34,533 bases of DNA from an uncultured Lachnospiraceae bacterium (GTDB lineage Bacteria > Bacillota > Clostridia > Lachnospirales > Lachnospiraceae): NCBI GenBank assembly GCA_946405185.1, contig CAMJGH010000022.1, positions 1 through 34,533 of the forward strand. Direction: 5' to 3'. Below, one piece after another: positions 1 to 7,998 of the stretch. Position numbers and translations under genes: made by a program. The notes under the pieces were generated by a model. The model had not been told where the DNA came from. It did not search any database and saw only the letters and a program-made list of their open reading frames with translations. Each line of letters starts with the position of its first letter. Within the stretch, counting starts at the first letter, position 1.

Positions 1-2
1 GC

Positions 3-902
3 GATACCGTCCAGGTGGAGATCGAGTCCAAGTCCTTTGGCCGCATCGCCACGCAGAATGCCAAGAACGTCATCCTGCAGAAGATCCGCGAGGAAGAGCG
101 CCGGGCCCTGTACCAGGATTACTACCAGAAGGAACATCAGGTGGTCACCGGTGTGGTGCAGCGCTACGTCGGCCGCAACGTGGCCGTCAACCTCGGCAAG
201 GTGGATGCCACCCTGCCGGAGACCGAGCAGGTCAAGGGCGAAGTGCTGCGTCCGAACCAGCGCGTGAAGGTCTACGTGGTGGATGTCAAGGATACCACCA
301 AAGGGCCGCGCATCCAGGTTTCCCGCACGCATCCGGAGCTGGTCAAGCGCCTCTTCCGCGAGGAAGTCGCCGAAGTGCGCGACGGCACGGTGGAGATCAT
401 GGGCATCGCCCGCGAGGCCGGTTCCCGCACGAAGATCGCCGTGTACGCGCACGATGAGAACGTGGATCCGGTGGGCGCCTGCGTCGGTGTCAACGGCTCC
501 CGCGTCAACGCCGTAGTGGACGAGCTGGGCGGCGAGAAGATCGACATCATCGCCTGGAACGAGAACCCGGCCCTGCTCATCGAAAACGCCCTGAGCCCGG
601 CCAAAGTCATCGCCGTGTGGGCGGATGAAGACGAGAAAGCCGCGCAGGTCATCGTGCCGGACTATCAGCTGTCCCTGGCCATCGGCAAGGAAGGGCAGAA
701 CGCCCGCCTGGCCGCCCGTCTGACCGGCTTCAAGATCGACATCAAGAGCGAGACGCAGGCCAGAGAGCTTGGCTACTTTGACGACATGTCCTTCGACAGC
801 GAGTACGAAGGGTACGGCGAGTACGGCGAGGATTATGAAGGGTACGGCGAAGAGTCCGGGGAAGCCTGGGAGGAAACGCCGGCCGGTGAGGACGAAAATT
901 GA
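3..902 (+). CDS. nusA: Transcription termination/antitermination factor NusA, 5'-truncated
   Basis: The reading frame is open from the window edge, so the start and most of the N-terminal RNA-polymerase-binding domain are missing. What remains is an S1 RNA-binding domain (the stretch beginning [16 protein letters not shown]) followed by two KH domains. The KH signatures are [20 protein letters not shown] in the first and [18 protein letters not shown] in the second. NusA binds RNA polymerase and nascent RNA and controls pausing, intrinsic termination and antitermination. The C-terminus is an acidic, Tyr/Gly-rich tail of about 40 residues (nt 775-899) that looks disordered. The position directly before ylxR-ylxQ-infB is the classical Firmicutes order. 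Identity is secure; only the 5' end is undetermined. Confidence 0.97.
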   Translation, partial: DTVQVEIESKSFGRIATQNAKNVILQKIREEERRALYQDYYQKEHQVVTGVVQRYVGRNVAVNLGKVDATLPETEQVKGEVLRPNQRVKVYVVDVKDTTKGPRIQVSRTHPELVKRLFREEVAEVRDGTVEIMGIAREAGSRTKIAVYAHDENVDPVGACVGVNGSRVNAVVDELGGEKIDIIAWNENPALLIENALSPAKVIAVWADEDEKAAQVIVPDYQLSLAIGKEGQNARLAARLTGFKIDIKSETQARELGYFDDMSFDSEYEGYGEYGEDYEGYGEESGEAWEETPAGEDEN

Positions 903-904
903 CC

Positions 905-1174
905 ATGCCAAAGAAGGTTCTGCCGCTGCGGCGCTGCATCGGCTGCGGGCAGAGCAAGACCAAACGGGAACTCATCCGCATCGTGCGCACGCCGGAAGGG
1001 GAATTCTCCCTGGATCCGACCGGGCGGCTGCCCGGGCGCGGCGCGTATCTGTGCCGGGATGAGAAATGTCTTGATATGGCGCTGCGGCGCGGCGGGCTGG
1101 AGAAGTCGTTCTCCGGCGCCGTGCCCGCAGAGATGAAAGAGAAATTACGAGAGGAGTTTTCGCATCTTGCTTGA
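905..1174 (+). CDS. ylxR: YlxR family RNA-binding protein (DUF448)
   Basis: A basic protein of 89 residues with the YlxR hallmark RRCIGCGQSKTKRELIRIVR near the N-terminus and GRGAYLC in the middle. The family binds nucleic acid. Published work links it to RNase P regulation and to gene expression control, but its exact role here is inferred from family only. It lies between nusA and the L7Ae-like gene, as in Bacillus and Clostridia. An in-frame TTG at 899 is spaced better from a GTGAGGA-like ribosome binding site. ATG 905 gives the more typical N-terminus (MPKKVLPLRRC), so the start is uncertain by two codons. Confidence 0.93.
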   Translation: MPKKVLPLRRCIGCGQSKTKRELIRIVRTPEGEFSLDPTGRLPGRGAYLCRDEKCLDMALRRGGLEKSFSGAVPAEMKEKLREEFSHLA

Positions 1175-1508
1175 CGCGGATCGGATCTACCACATGCTCG
1201 GGCTGGCGGCCCGGGCCGGAAAAGTCGCCGACGGCGGGTTTTCCACGGAAAAGGCGGTGAAGTCCGGCAAGGCCAGGCTGGTCATCGTGACCGGCGACGC
1301 CTCACCGGGGACCGCCAGGAAGTTTGCCGACATGTGCGCGTTCCGTCACATACGGATCGTCACGTTCGGGACCATGGACAGGCTCGGTCATTCGATCGGC
1401 AAGCTGGAACGGTCCGTGGCAGCCGTCCTCGATGAGGGCTTTTCACGGCAGTTGGAGAATATGATCAGGCAGCAGATGCAAACGGAGGCAGGAACATGGC
1501 AAGACTGA
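1167..1508 (+). CDS. ylxQ: L7Ae/L30e-family K-turn RNA-binding protein YlxQ
   Basis: A 113-residue L7Ae-type protein: the N-terminus ends in [18 protein letters not shown], followed by a lysine-bearing segment ([18 protein letters not shown]) typical of YlxQ/YbxF kink-turn binders. It probably binds K-turn RNA on ribosomal or other structured RNA; a specific target is not known. Translation probably starts at TTG 1167, preceded by GAGGAG at 1151-1156. The start overlaps the end of ylxR by 8 bp and the stop overlaps the infB start by 13 bp, indicating translational coupling in the nusA-infB operon. Confidence 0.9.
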   Translation: MLDADRIYHMLGLAARAGKVADGGFSTEKAVKSGKARLVIVTGDASPGTARKFADMCAFRHIRIVTFGTMDRLGHSIGKLERSVAAVLDEGFSRQLENMIRQQMQTEAGTWQD

Positions 1509-4500
1509 GAGTACACGAGATCGCAAAAGAGCTGAACGTCGACAGCAAGGATGTTCGGGACTTTCTGGCGAAGCGGGGGTATGACCAACTGACGTCCAGC
1601 TCCGCGGTGCCGGAAGAGGCGATCGGAGCGGTCCGCGCAGCATTCGGGCCCAAAAAGCCTGCCCCGGAGACCAGTGTGAAGACGACCAGTGAGAAACCGG
1701 CAGCGCCGGCCGCCAGGCCCGCGGCTGCCAAGCCGGCCGAGAAGCCGGAGGCCGAGAAGACGGCCAGACCGGCTGCGCCGGCCGGGGAAGCCCCCGCTGC
1801 GCAGCGCCCGGCAGCACCCGCCCGCAAAGACGGGGCGCCTGCCGCCGAACAGCCCAAGAAGAAACGCCCGGCGTTCGTGTTCCGTCCGCAGAACTCGGAC
1901 AGCCGCTTTGCGCGCCGTCCCGCGCCGCCGCAGCCGCGTCCGGCCCGTCCGGCCGCCGAGCCGGCTCCCGCAAAGCCCGCTGAGGCGCCCGTCCGGCCGG
2001 CAGAGACACCCGTCCGGGCCGAGCAGCCGGCCGTGAAGCCGCAGCCGCAGGCCGAGAAGCCCGTCAAGCCCGCCGAGCAGGCAAACGTCAGGCCGGCGGC
2101 TCCCGAAGTGAAGCCCGCTCCGGCTCTCGAGGTGAAGCCGGCCGCGGAGGTCAAGCCCGCTCCGGCTCCCGCTGCGGAGGTGAAGCCCGCCGAGGAGAAG
2201 AAGCCGGTGCGCCGGCTGTCCCCGGCCGAGCAGGCCATCATGGCCGCCCGCGCCGCCAAGGAAGAGCGCGAGCGTGAGAACGCCCGCAAGCTCGAAGAGG
2301 CCAAGCGTACGGCCGCCGCGTTCCGCGCGGAACTGGCCGCCCGCCAGGAGGCGGAAGCCGCCGCTCGCGCTGCGCGTGCCGCCAGCGCCGCCGCCAATCC
2401 GCAGGCAGGCCGCCCGCAGGGTGGCCGTTCCAATGGGCCGCAGCGCCCGATGGCCGGCAACCGCCAGGGCCAGGGTCAGGGGCAGGGCCGTCCCGGTCAG
2501 GGTGGCTTCAACCGCCAGGGTCAGGGCCAGGGCCAGGGCCGTCCCGGCCAGGGAGGCTTCAACCGTCAGGGCCAGGGCCAGGGCGGCTTCAACCGCCAGG
2601 GTCAGGGGCAGGGCCGTCCCGCTCAGGGCGGCTTCAATCGCGGAGGTTCGTCCACCGGCGGGTTCTCCCGTCCCGGCGCAGGGGCTGCAGTCGCACCGGC
2701 ACCCGGGCGCGGAGACGCGCGCGGCAGCCGTACGGCCAACAACCGCCGCAAGGATAAAGACAGACAGTACGACGGCAGCACCCGCCGTCAGGAGAATACC
2801 CGGAATCTGGACCGCAGCAAGGGCGGCCGCAAGCCGGTGCAGGAGGTCGTCCAGGAGGAGCAGATCAAGCAGATCACCCTTCCGGATACCATCACCATCA
2901 AGGAACTGGCCGATAAGCTCAAGCAGCAGCCGGCTGCCATCATCAAGATGATGTTCCTGAAAGGTGAGATCCTGACCATCAACTCCGAGATCGACTTCGA
3001 CAAGGCGGAGTCCATCGCCATGGAGTATGATGTGCTCTGCGAGCACGAGGAGAAGGTGGATGTCATCGCCGAGCTCCTCAAGGACGAGGACGATCCGGAG
3101 GAGACCCTCGTCTCCCGTCCGCCGGTCGTGTGCGTCATGGGCCACGTCGACCACGGCAAGACCTCCATCCTGGATGCCATCCGCGAGACGCACGTCACGG
3201 ACCGCGAAGCCGGCGGCATCACGCAGCACATCGGTGCCTACGTGGTGGAGATCAATGGCCGCAAGATCACCTTCCTGGATACGCCCGGACATGAGGCCTT
3301 CACGGCCATGCGTCTGCGCGGTGCGCAGTCGACCGATATCGCCATCCTCGTGGTGGCCGCGGACGACGGCGTCATGCCGCAGACCATCGAAGCCATCAGC
3401 CACGCCCGCGCCGCGGACGTGGAGATCGTGGTGGCCATCAACAAGATCGACAAGCCCGGCGCCAACATCGACCGCGTGAAGCAGGAGCTGGCGGACCAGG
3501 GCCTGGTGCCCGAAGACTGGGGCGGCAGCACCATCTGCGTGCCGGTCTCCGCGCACACCAAGGAAGGTCTGGACGACCTGCTGGAGAACCTCCTGCTGGT
3601 CGCCGATGTGAAGGAACTCAAAGCCAACCCGAACCGCCGCGCCAGAGGTCTGGTCATCGAGGCGGAGCTGGACAAGGGGCGCGGCCCGGTGGCCACCGTC
3701 CTCATCCAGAAGGGTACGCTGCACGTGGGCGACAACGTGGCCGCCGGTGCCTGCTACGGCAAGGTGCGCGCCATGATCGATGAGAACGGCCGCCGCCTGC
3801 AGGAAGCCGGGCCGTCGGTCCCGGTCGAGATCCTGGGCCTGAACGACGTGCCGAACGCCGGCGAGGTGTTCGTGCAGACCGCTACGGACCGCGATGCCAG
3901 AAGCTTCGCGGAGACCTTCATCGCCACTAACCGCGAGAAGATGATCGAGAACTCCAAGATGAGCCTGTCGGTCGAAGGCCTGATGGACCAGATCAAGGCC
4001 GGTACGCTCAAGCAGCTCAACCTCATCGTCAAGGCGGATGTGCAGGGGTCGGTGGAAGCCGTGAAGCAGTCGCTTGAGAAGCTGACCAACGACGAAGTGG
4101 TGGTCAAAGTCATCCACGGCGCGGTCGGCAACATCAACGAGTCGGATGTCATGCTGGCTTCCGCTTCCGGCGCCATCATCATCGGCTTCAACGTGCGGCC
4201 GGATGTGACCGCCAAGCTGACGGCCGAGCGCGACAAGGTGGAGATCCGTCTCTACCGCGTCATCTACCAGGCCATCGAGGAGATCGAAGCCCTGATGAAG
4301 GGCATGCTGGATCCGGTCTTCGAGGAGAAGGTGACCGGCCATGCGGTGGTCCGTCAGATCTTCAAGGCGTCCGGCATCGGCAACATCGCCGGTTCGTACG
4401 TGACGGACGGCACCATCGCCCGCGGTGCGCAGATCCGCATCCACCGCGGAAAGGATCTGATCTACGAGGGCCTGCTGGCTTCCCTCAAGCGCTTCAAGGA

Positions 4501-4615
4501 CGATGTCCGCGAGGTGCGTGAAGGCTACGAGTGCGGCCTGGTGTTCGATAAATTCAATGACTTTGCCGAGGACGATGTGATCGAGGCCTTCACCATGGTG
4601 GAGGTTCCCAGGTAA
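1496..4615 (+). CDS. infB: Translation initiation factor IF-2
   Basis: A 1039-residue IF-2, a GTPase that brings fMet-tRNA to the 30S subunit and promotes 70S joining. The N-terminal IF2_N motif ([20 protein letters not shown]) is followed by about 390 residues of low-complexity Pro/Ala/Lys and then Gly/Gln/Arg sequence. A second IF2_N-like segment lies near residue 465. The G domain shows G1 GHVDHGKT at residues 549-556, G3 DTPGH from residue 595 and G4 NKID from 649, then domain II and the C-terminal fMet-tRNA-binding domain. The protein is longer than typical because of the disordered linker. ATG 1496 follows a GGAGG site. The start overlaps ylxQ. Confidence 0.98.
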   Translation: MARLRVHEIAKELNVDSKDVRDFLAKRGYDQLTSSSAVPEEAIGAVRAAFGPKKPAPETSVKTTSEKPAAPAARPAAAKPAEKPEAEKTARPAAPAGEAPAAQRPAAPARKDGAPAAEQPKKKRPAFVFRPQNSDSRFARRPAPPQPRPARPAAEPAPAKPAEAPVRPAETPVRAEQPAVKPQPQAEKPVKPAEQANVRPAAPEVKPAPALEVKPAAEVKPAPAPAAEVKPAEEKKPVRRLSPAEQAIMAARAAKEERERENARKLEEAKRTAAAFRAELAARQEAEAAARAARAASAAANPQAGRPQGGRSNGPQRPMAGNRQGQGQGQGRPGQGGFNRQGQGQGQGRPGQGGFNRQGQGQGGFNRQGQGQGRPAQGGFNRGGSSTGGFSRPGAGAAVAPAPGRGDARGSRTANNRRKDKDRQYDGSTRRQENTRNLDRSKGGRKPVQEVVQEEQIKQITLPDTITIKELADKLKQQPAAIIKMMFLKGEILTINSEIDFDKAESIAMEYDVLCEHEEKVDVIAELLKDEDDPEETLVSRPPVVCVMGHVDHGKTSILDAIRETHVTDREAGGITQHIGAYVVEINGRKITFLDTPGHEAFTAMRLRGAQSTDIAILVVAADDGVMPQTIEAISHARAADVEIVVAINKIDKPGANIDRVKQELADQGLVPEDWGGSTICVPVSAHTKEGLDDLLENLLLVADVKELKANPNRRARGLVIEAELDKGRGPVATVLIQKGTLHVGDNVAAGACYGKVRAMIDENGRRLQEAGPSVPVEILGLNDVPNAGEVFVQTATDRDARSFAETFIATNREKMIENSKMSLSVEGLMDQIKAGTLKQLNLIVKADVQGSVEAVKQSLEKLTNDEVVVKVIHGAVGNINESDVMLASASGAIIIGFNVRPDVTAKLTAERDKVEIRLYRVIYQAIEEIEALMKGMLDPVFEEKVTGHAVVRQIFKASGIGNIAGSYVTDGTIARGAQIRIHRGKDLIYEGLLASLKRFKDDVREVREGYECGLVFDKFNDFAEDDVIEAFTMVEVPR
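2462..2638 (+). repeat. In-frame tandem repeat in infB encoding Arg/Gly/Gln-rich units
   Basis: Four head-to-tail units, each beginning RQGQGQG and ending GGFN, are encoded at 2462-2512, 2513-2563, 2564-2593 and 2594-2638. Their lengths are 17, 17, 10 and 15 residues. The first two units are identical at protein level; the third lacks the RPGQ segment. The unit boundaries and length changes look like replication slippage inside the IF-2 linker. Confidence 0.85.
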
Positions 4616-4633
4616 CCCGGACTTGACCTAAGA

Positions 4634-4663
4634 CGGCGCAGCGGCCGAAGGGTTGCTGCGCCG
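4634..4663 (+). other. Strong intergenic hairpin between infB and rbfA without a U-tract
   Basis: CGGCGCAGC at 4634-4642 pairs perfectly with GCTGCGCCG at 4655-4663 across a 12-base loop. No T-run follows (CTTCGGA), so this is unlikely to be a full intrinsic terminator. It could pause RNA polymerase, protect the upstream mRNA 3' end after processing, or attenuate expression of rbfA and the downstream genes. Confidence 0.6.
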
Positions 4664-4695
4664 CTTCGGATATCCGGGCACATCACGGAGGAAAT

Positions 4696-5136
4696 ATGAG
4701 AAAAAACAGCATTAAGAATACCCGGATCAACGCCGAGGTGCGCCGCGAACTCTCGCAGATCATCTCGTCCGAGATCAAAGACCCGCGGGTGGATCCGTGG
4801 ACCACGGTCACCGAAGTGGAAGTGGCGCCGGATCTGAAGACCTGCAAAGTATATGTGAGCGTGCTGGGCGGCGAGGAGTCCGCGGCCGAGACGGTCGCCG
4901 GCTTAAAGAGCGCGCAGGCGTTCATCCGCCGGGAGCTGGCGCACAGCCTGAACCTGCGCAACACGCCGGAACTGTTCTTCTACGCGGACCGTTCCATCGC
5001 CCACGGCGTGGAGATGGTCCACCGCATCGAGGAAGTGACGAAGGACCTGCCGGTGGATGAGCCGGTGGAAGAGGAGGACGTCCTGACGGATGCCCTGCCG
5101 GAGTTTGACGACGAAGACGAGGAGGAGCAGCCGTGA
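4696..5136 (+). CDS. rbfA: 30S ribosome-binding factor A
   Basis: A 146-residue KH-fold protein that binds the immature 30S subunit and assists late 16S rRNA maturation and cold adaptation. Family features seen: basic N-terminus, then NAEVRRELSQIISSEIKDPR, the strand VDPWTTVTEVEVAPDLKTCK, YVSV, and an FIRRELAHSLNLRNTPELFF motif before the end of the domain (about residue 100). An acidic tail of about 25 residues (EEEDVLTDALPEFDDEDEEEQ) is an addition to the family core. The start is ATG 4696 after GGAGGAA. The TGA stop overlaps the GTG start of the next gene, so the two are translationally coupled. Confidence 0.96.
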   Translation: MRKNSIKNTRINAEVRRELSQIISSEIKDPRVDPWTTVTEVEVAPDLKTCKVYVSVLGGEESAAETVAGLKSAQAFIRRELAHSLNLRNTPELFFYADRSIAHGVEMVHRIEEVTKDLPVDEPVEEEDVLTDALPEFDDEDEEEQP

Positions 5137-6110
5137 GTTTCGCCGCGCTGGAAGAGGCCGTCCGGGATGCCCGGAATATCGCCATAGTGGGGCACGGGAA
5201 ACCGGACAGCGACTGTATCGGCTCTGTAGTGGGGACGGCGCTCTATCTGAGGGCCGTTTATCCGGATGCCGTGGTGATTCCCCTCCTGGAAGACTTCCAT
5301 GAGAAATTCGGCATCCTGGAGGGCGCCAAGGAAGCCAGGCAGGAACTGCCGGAAGGCTTCACGCCGGACCTGCTGATCGTCTGCGACTGTTCGGAGGCCT
5401 ATCGGATCGGCGCGGGTTCCGAACTGGCGGAAGCGGGCATCCGCACCGTGGTCATCGACCACCATGCCACCAACGCCGGCTTCGGCGACGAGGCGGTGGT
5501 GCGCCCGGAGTCCAGCTCCACCTGTGAAGTGCTCTTCACGCTGATGGACCATGAAAAGATCTCTAAGGACTGCGCGGCCTGCCTGTACGCGGGCATCGTG
5601 GGGGATACCGGCGTGTTCCGGCACTCCTGCACGTCGCCTGCGACCATGCGCGTGGCGGCGTCTCTTATGGAGTATGGCATCAACGCCCACGCCATCATCC
5701 GCGCCACCTACGATCTGCACTCATTCGCCGAGAACCAGATCCTGGGCGCGGTGCTTTCGAGCGCCGTGACCGCCCTGGACGGCCAGGTGGTCTTCGGCAC
5801 CGCCACCCGCCAGATGATGGCGGAGTGCGGGGTGACGCCCAAGCATCTGGACGGCATCGTGGACCACCTCATCAACGTGGTGGGCGTGAAGGCCGCCGTG
5901 TTCATGTACGAGACGGAGCCCGGCGTGTTCAAGGCAAGCCTGCGCTCCGGCGAGGAGATCGCCGTCAGCGAAGCCGCCAAAGCCTTTGGCGGCGGCGGGC
6001 ATCTGCGGGCTGCCGGCTGCACCCTGGCCATGGGCGCTCCGGAGGCGCGCTACCGCCTCACGCAGGTGCTGGGGAGCCTCCTGAAAGAGTCGGGGGGTCA
6101 GGCGAAATGA
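5133..6110 (+). CDS. nrnA: DHH/DHHA1 phosphoesterase, NrnA-type nanoRNase / pAp phosphatase
   Basis: A 325-residue DHH-family phosphoesterase. The N-terminal DHH domain carries GHGKPDSDCIGS (residues 20-31, metal-binding His and Asp residues) and the DHH triplet at 109-111. The C-terminal DHHA1 domain has the GGGGHLRAAG substrate-binding motif. NrnA degrades 2-5 nt RNAs and dephosphorylates pAp; both roles fit the placement between rbfA and truB, a conserved Firmicutes order. The GTG start at 5133 overlaps the rbfA stop, and the TGA overlaps the truB ATG. Oligoribonuclease activity is inferred from the family. Confidence 0.93.
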   Translation: MSFAALEEAVRDARNIAIVGHGKPDSDCIGSVVGTALYLRAVYPDAVVIPLLEDFHEKFGILEGAKEARQELPEGFTPDLLIVCDCSEAYRIGAGSELAEAGIRTVVIDHHATNAGFGDEAVVRPESSSTCEVLFTLMDHEKISKDCAACLYAGIVGDTGVFRHSCTSPATMRVAASLMEYGINAHAIIRATYDLHSFAENQILGAVLSSAVTALDGQVVFGTATRQMMAECGVTPKHLDGIVDHLINVVGVKAAVFMYETEPGVFKASLRSGEEIAVSEAAKAFGGGGHLRAAGCTLAMGAPEARYRLTQVLGSLLKESGGQAK

Positions 6111-7024
6111 CGCATCCTGCCCAAGGCGCGGTGAGCGGTATCCTGAACATCCGCAAGGAGGCCGGCTTCACGTCGTTTGATGTCATCGCCGTGCTGCGCG
6201 GCATTCTGCACACCCGGCGCATCGGCCACACGGGGACGCTGGACCCGGCGGCCGAAGGGGTGCTGCCGGTCTGCGTCGGCAAGGCCACGTCTCTCGTGGA
6301 GATGCTGACGGACAAGACCAAGACCTACGAGACGGTCATGCTGCTGGGCGTGACGACGGACACGCAGGATACCACGGGGAATATCCTGTCCCGCACGGAG
6401 GAGATTCCGGCGGAAGAAGAGGTGCTTTCGGCCATCCGGTCGTTTGAAGGTACCTATGAACAGCTGCCGCCCATGGTGTCCGCCAAGAAAGTGAACGGCC
6501 GGAAACTGGTGGATCTGGCCCGCGAGGGGAAGACCGTGGAGCGCAAGCCCGTGCCGGTCACCCTCTCGGACATCACCATCCTGTCCGTGGACCTGCCGCG
6601 CGTACGGTTTTCGGTGACCTGCACCCGCGGCACGTACATCCGCACGCTCTGCGCGGATATCGGCGAAAAGCTGGGGTGCGGGGCGTGTATGGAAAGCCTG
6701 CTGCGCACGCGCTCGGGGGATTTTCGCCTGGAGGACGCGGTGACGCTGGATGATGTGCGGCGGGCTGTGGAAGAAGAAAGACTGGACAGTCTGCTCCTGA
6801 CGCTGGAGGAGGTCTTTGCGGACCTGCCGGCGCTGGCGGTGCTGCCGGAAGGGGAGAAGCGCCTGTTAAACGGCAATCCCGTTCCCTGCCGCATGGCGCA
6901 GGAAGCGCCGGAAGGCGCGCAGCGCGTGCGCATCCGGGGGCTTGACGGGGCGCTCATCGGCGTCTACCGTCTGGATGAGGCGGAGGGTGTCTGGAAGCCA
7001 GACAGACTGTTTTTGAGGGATTGA
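6107..7024 (+). CDS. truB: tRNA pseudouridine(55) synthase TruB
   Basis: A 305-residue pseudouridine synthase that converts U55 in the T-loop of tRNAs. The N-terminus (SGILNIRKEAGFTSFDV) and HTGTLDPAAEGVLPVCVGKAT are diagnostic, with catalytic D46 in GTLDP. The conserved RGTYIRTLCADIGEKLG is also present, and the C-terminus has a PUA-like region. The frame is open well upstream to 5825, but the family N-terminus and the ATGA overlap with nrnA fix the start at ATG 6107. Confidence 0.96.
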   Translation: MTHPAQGAVSGILNIRKEAGFTSFDVIAVLRGILHTRRIGHTGTLDPAAEGVLPVCVGKATSLVEMLTDKTKTYETVMLLGVTTDTQDTTGNILSRTEEIPAEEEVLSAIRSFEGTYEQLPPMVSAKKVNGRKLVDLAREGKTVERKPVPVTLSDITILSVDLPRVRFSVTCTRGTYIRTLCADIGEKLGCGACMESLLRTRSGDFRLEDAVTLDDVRRAVEEERLDSLLLTLEEVFADLPALAVLPEGEKRLLNGNPVPCRMAQEAPEGAQRVRIRGLDGALIGVYRLDEAEGVWKPDRLFLRD

Positions 7025-7028
7025 TACG

Positions 7029-7979
7029 ATGCAGTGGATAAGCGGCACGAAAAACTGGACGCTGCCTGAGGGCGCGTCAGCGGTGACGCTGGGAAAATTT
7101 GAAGGGATCCACCGGGGACATCAGAAGCTGCTGGCGCTGCTGCGCGACGAAAAGCGCCGCCACGGGCTGGTGCCGGTGGTCTTTACCTTTTCGATGCCGG
7201 AGAACATCCCCGGGCGCGGCGTCCTGCCGTCCATCCTGACGGAGGAGGAGCGGGTGGAGCGCTTTGCGGGCTTCGGCATGGAATACGTCTACGAGTTTCC
7301 GTTTGACGAACAGACGCGCACCATGTCGCCGGAGACATTTCTGGACGACGTGCTCATCGGCGAGCTGAAGGCCCGCGTCATCGCGGTGGGCGATGACTTC
7401 CGCTTCGGGAAGGACCGGGCGGGCGATGCGGCGTTTCTGGTGCGCGAAGGAGGGAAGCGCGGCCTGACGGTCTACGCGGTGCCCAAAGAGCGGGACCGGC
7501 GCGGGGAGGTCATCTCCAGCACCCTGGTGCGGGAACTCCTCACGGGCGGGAAGATCGAGGAGGCCAACGGGCTGTTGGGCTACTGGTTCCCGGTGACGGG
7601 GCCGGTAGTGCACGGCCTGCAGCTGGCCAGAACGCTGGATTTTCCCACCATCAACCAGATCCCGGAGAGCCGCAAGCTCCTGCCGCCGTACGGCGTGTAC
7701 GCGTCCATCGTGACGGTGGAAGGCCGGCGCTTTGCGGGGCTGACGAACATCGGCTGCAAGCCCACGGTATCGGACCAGAAAACGCCCTGGGCGGAGACGT
7801 ATCTGTTCGGGTTTGACGGGGATCTGTACGGGAAGATGGCGCAGACGGAACTGCTGCGGTTCATCCGCCCGGAACGGAAGTTTGCCTCTGTGGAAGAACT
7901 GAAGGGCCAGCTCGCGCAGGATGCGGAGCAGGTCAGCGGGTGGTTCAGGACCCACCTGCCGGAGTTTTTCGGCCGCTAG
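7029..7979 (+). CDS. ribF: Bifunctional riboflavin kinase / FAD synthetase
   Basis: A 316-residue RibF that phosphorylates riboflavin to FMN and adenylates FMN to FAD. The N-terminal nucleotidyltransferase domain has GKFEGIHRGH (residues 22-31). Most homologues read GxFDGVHxGH, so D25 is replaced conservatively by Glu. The C-terminal flavokinase domain shows LARTLDFPTINQ, PPYGVYAS, TNIGCKPTV and WAETYLFGFDGDLYGK. It begins four bases after the truB stop and closes the conserved nusA-type operon. Confidence 0.96.
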   Translation: MQWISGTKNWTLPEGASAVTLGKFEGIHRGHQKLLALLRDEKRRHGLVPVVFTFSMPENIPGRGVLPSILTEEERVERFAGFGMEYVYEFPFDEQTRTMSPETFLDDVLIGELKARVIAVGDDFRFGKDRAGDAAFLVREGGKRGLTVYAVPKERDRRGEVISSTLVRELLTGGKIEEANGLLGYWFPVTGPVVHGLQLARTLDFPTINQIPESRKLLPPYGVYASIVTVEGRRFAGLTNIGCKPTVSDQKTPWAETYLFGFDGDLYGKMAQTELLRFIRPERKFASVEELKGQLAQDAEQVSGWFRTHLPEFFGR

Positions 7980-7998
7980 GCCGGGGAAGGGGAGCGTG

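Noticed and set aside
1388-4444. Minus-strand open frame of 1018 codons opposite infB
   Set aside because: It is His/Asp/Gly/Leu-rich sequence produced by the codon bias of infB on the other strand, lacks family motifs and a ribosome binding site, and infB is unmistakable.
5825-6106. N-terminal extension of TruB in the open frame upstream of 6107
   Set aside because: It overlaps the end of nrnA out of frame, has artefact composition, and TruB homologues begin at the SGILNIRKE segment.
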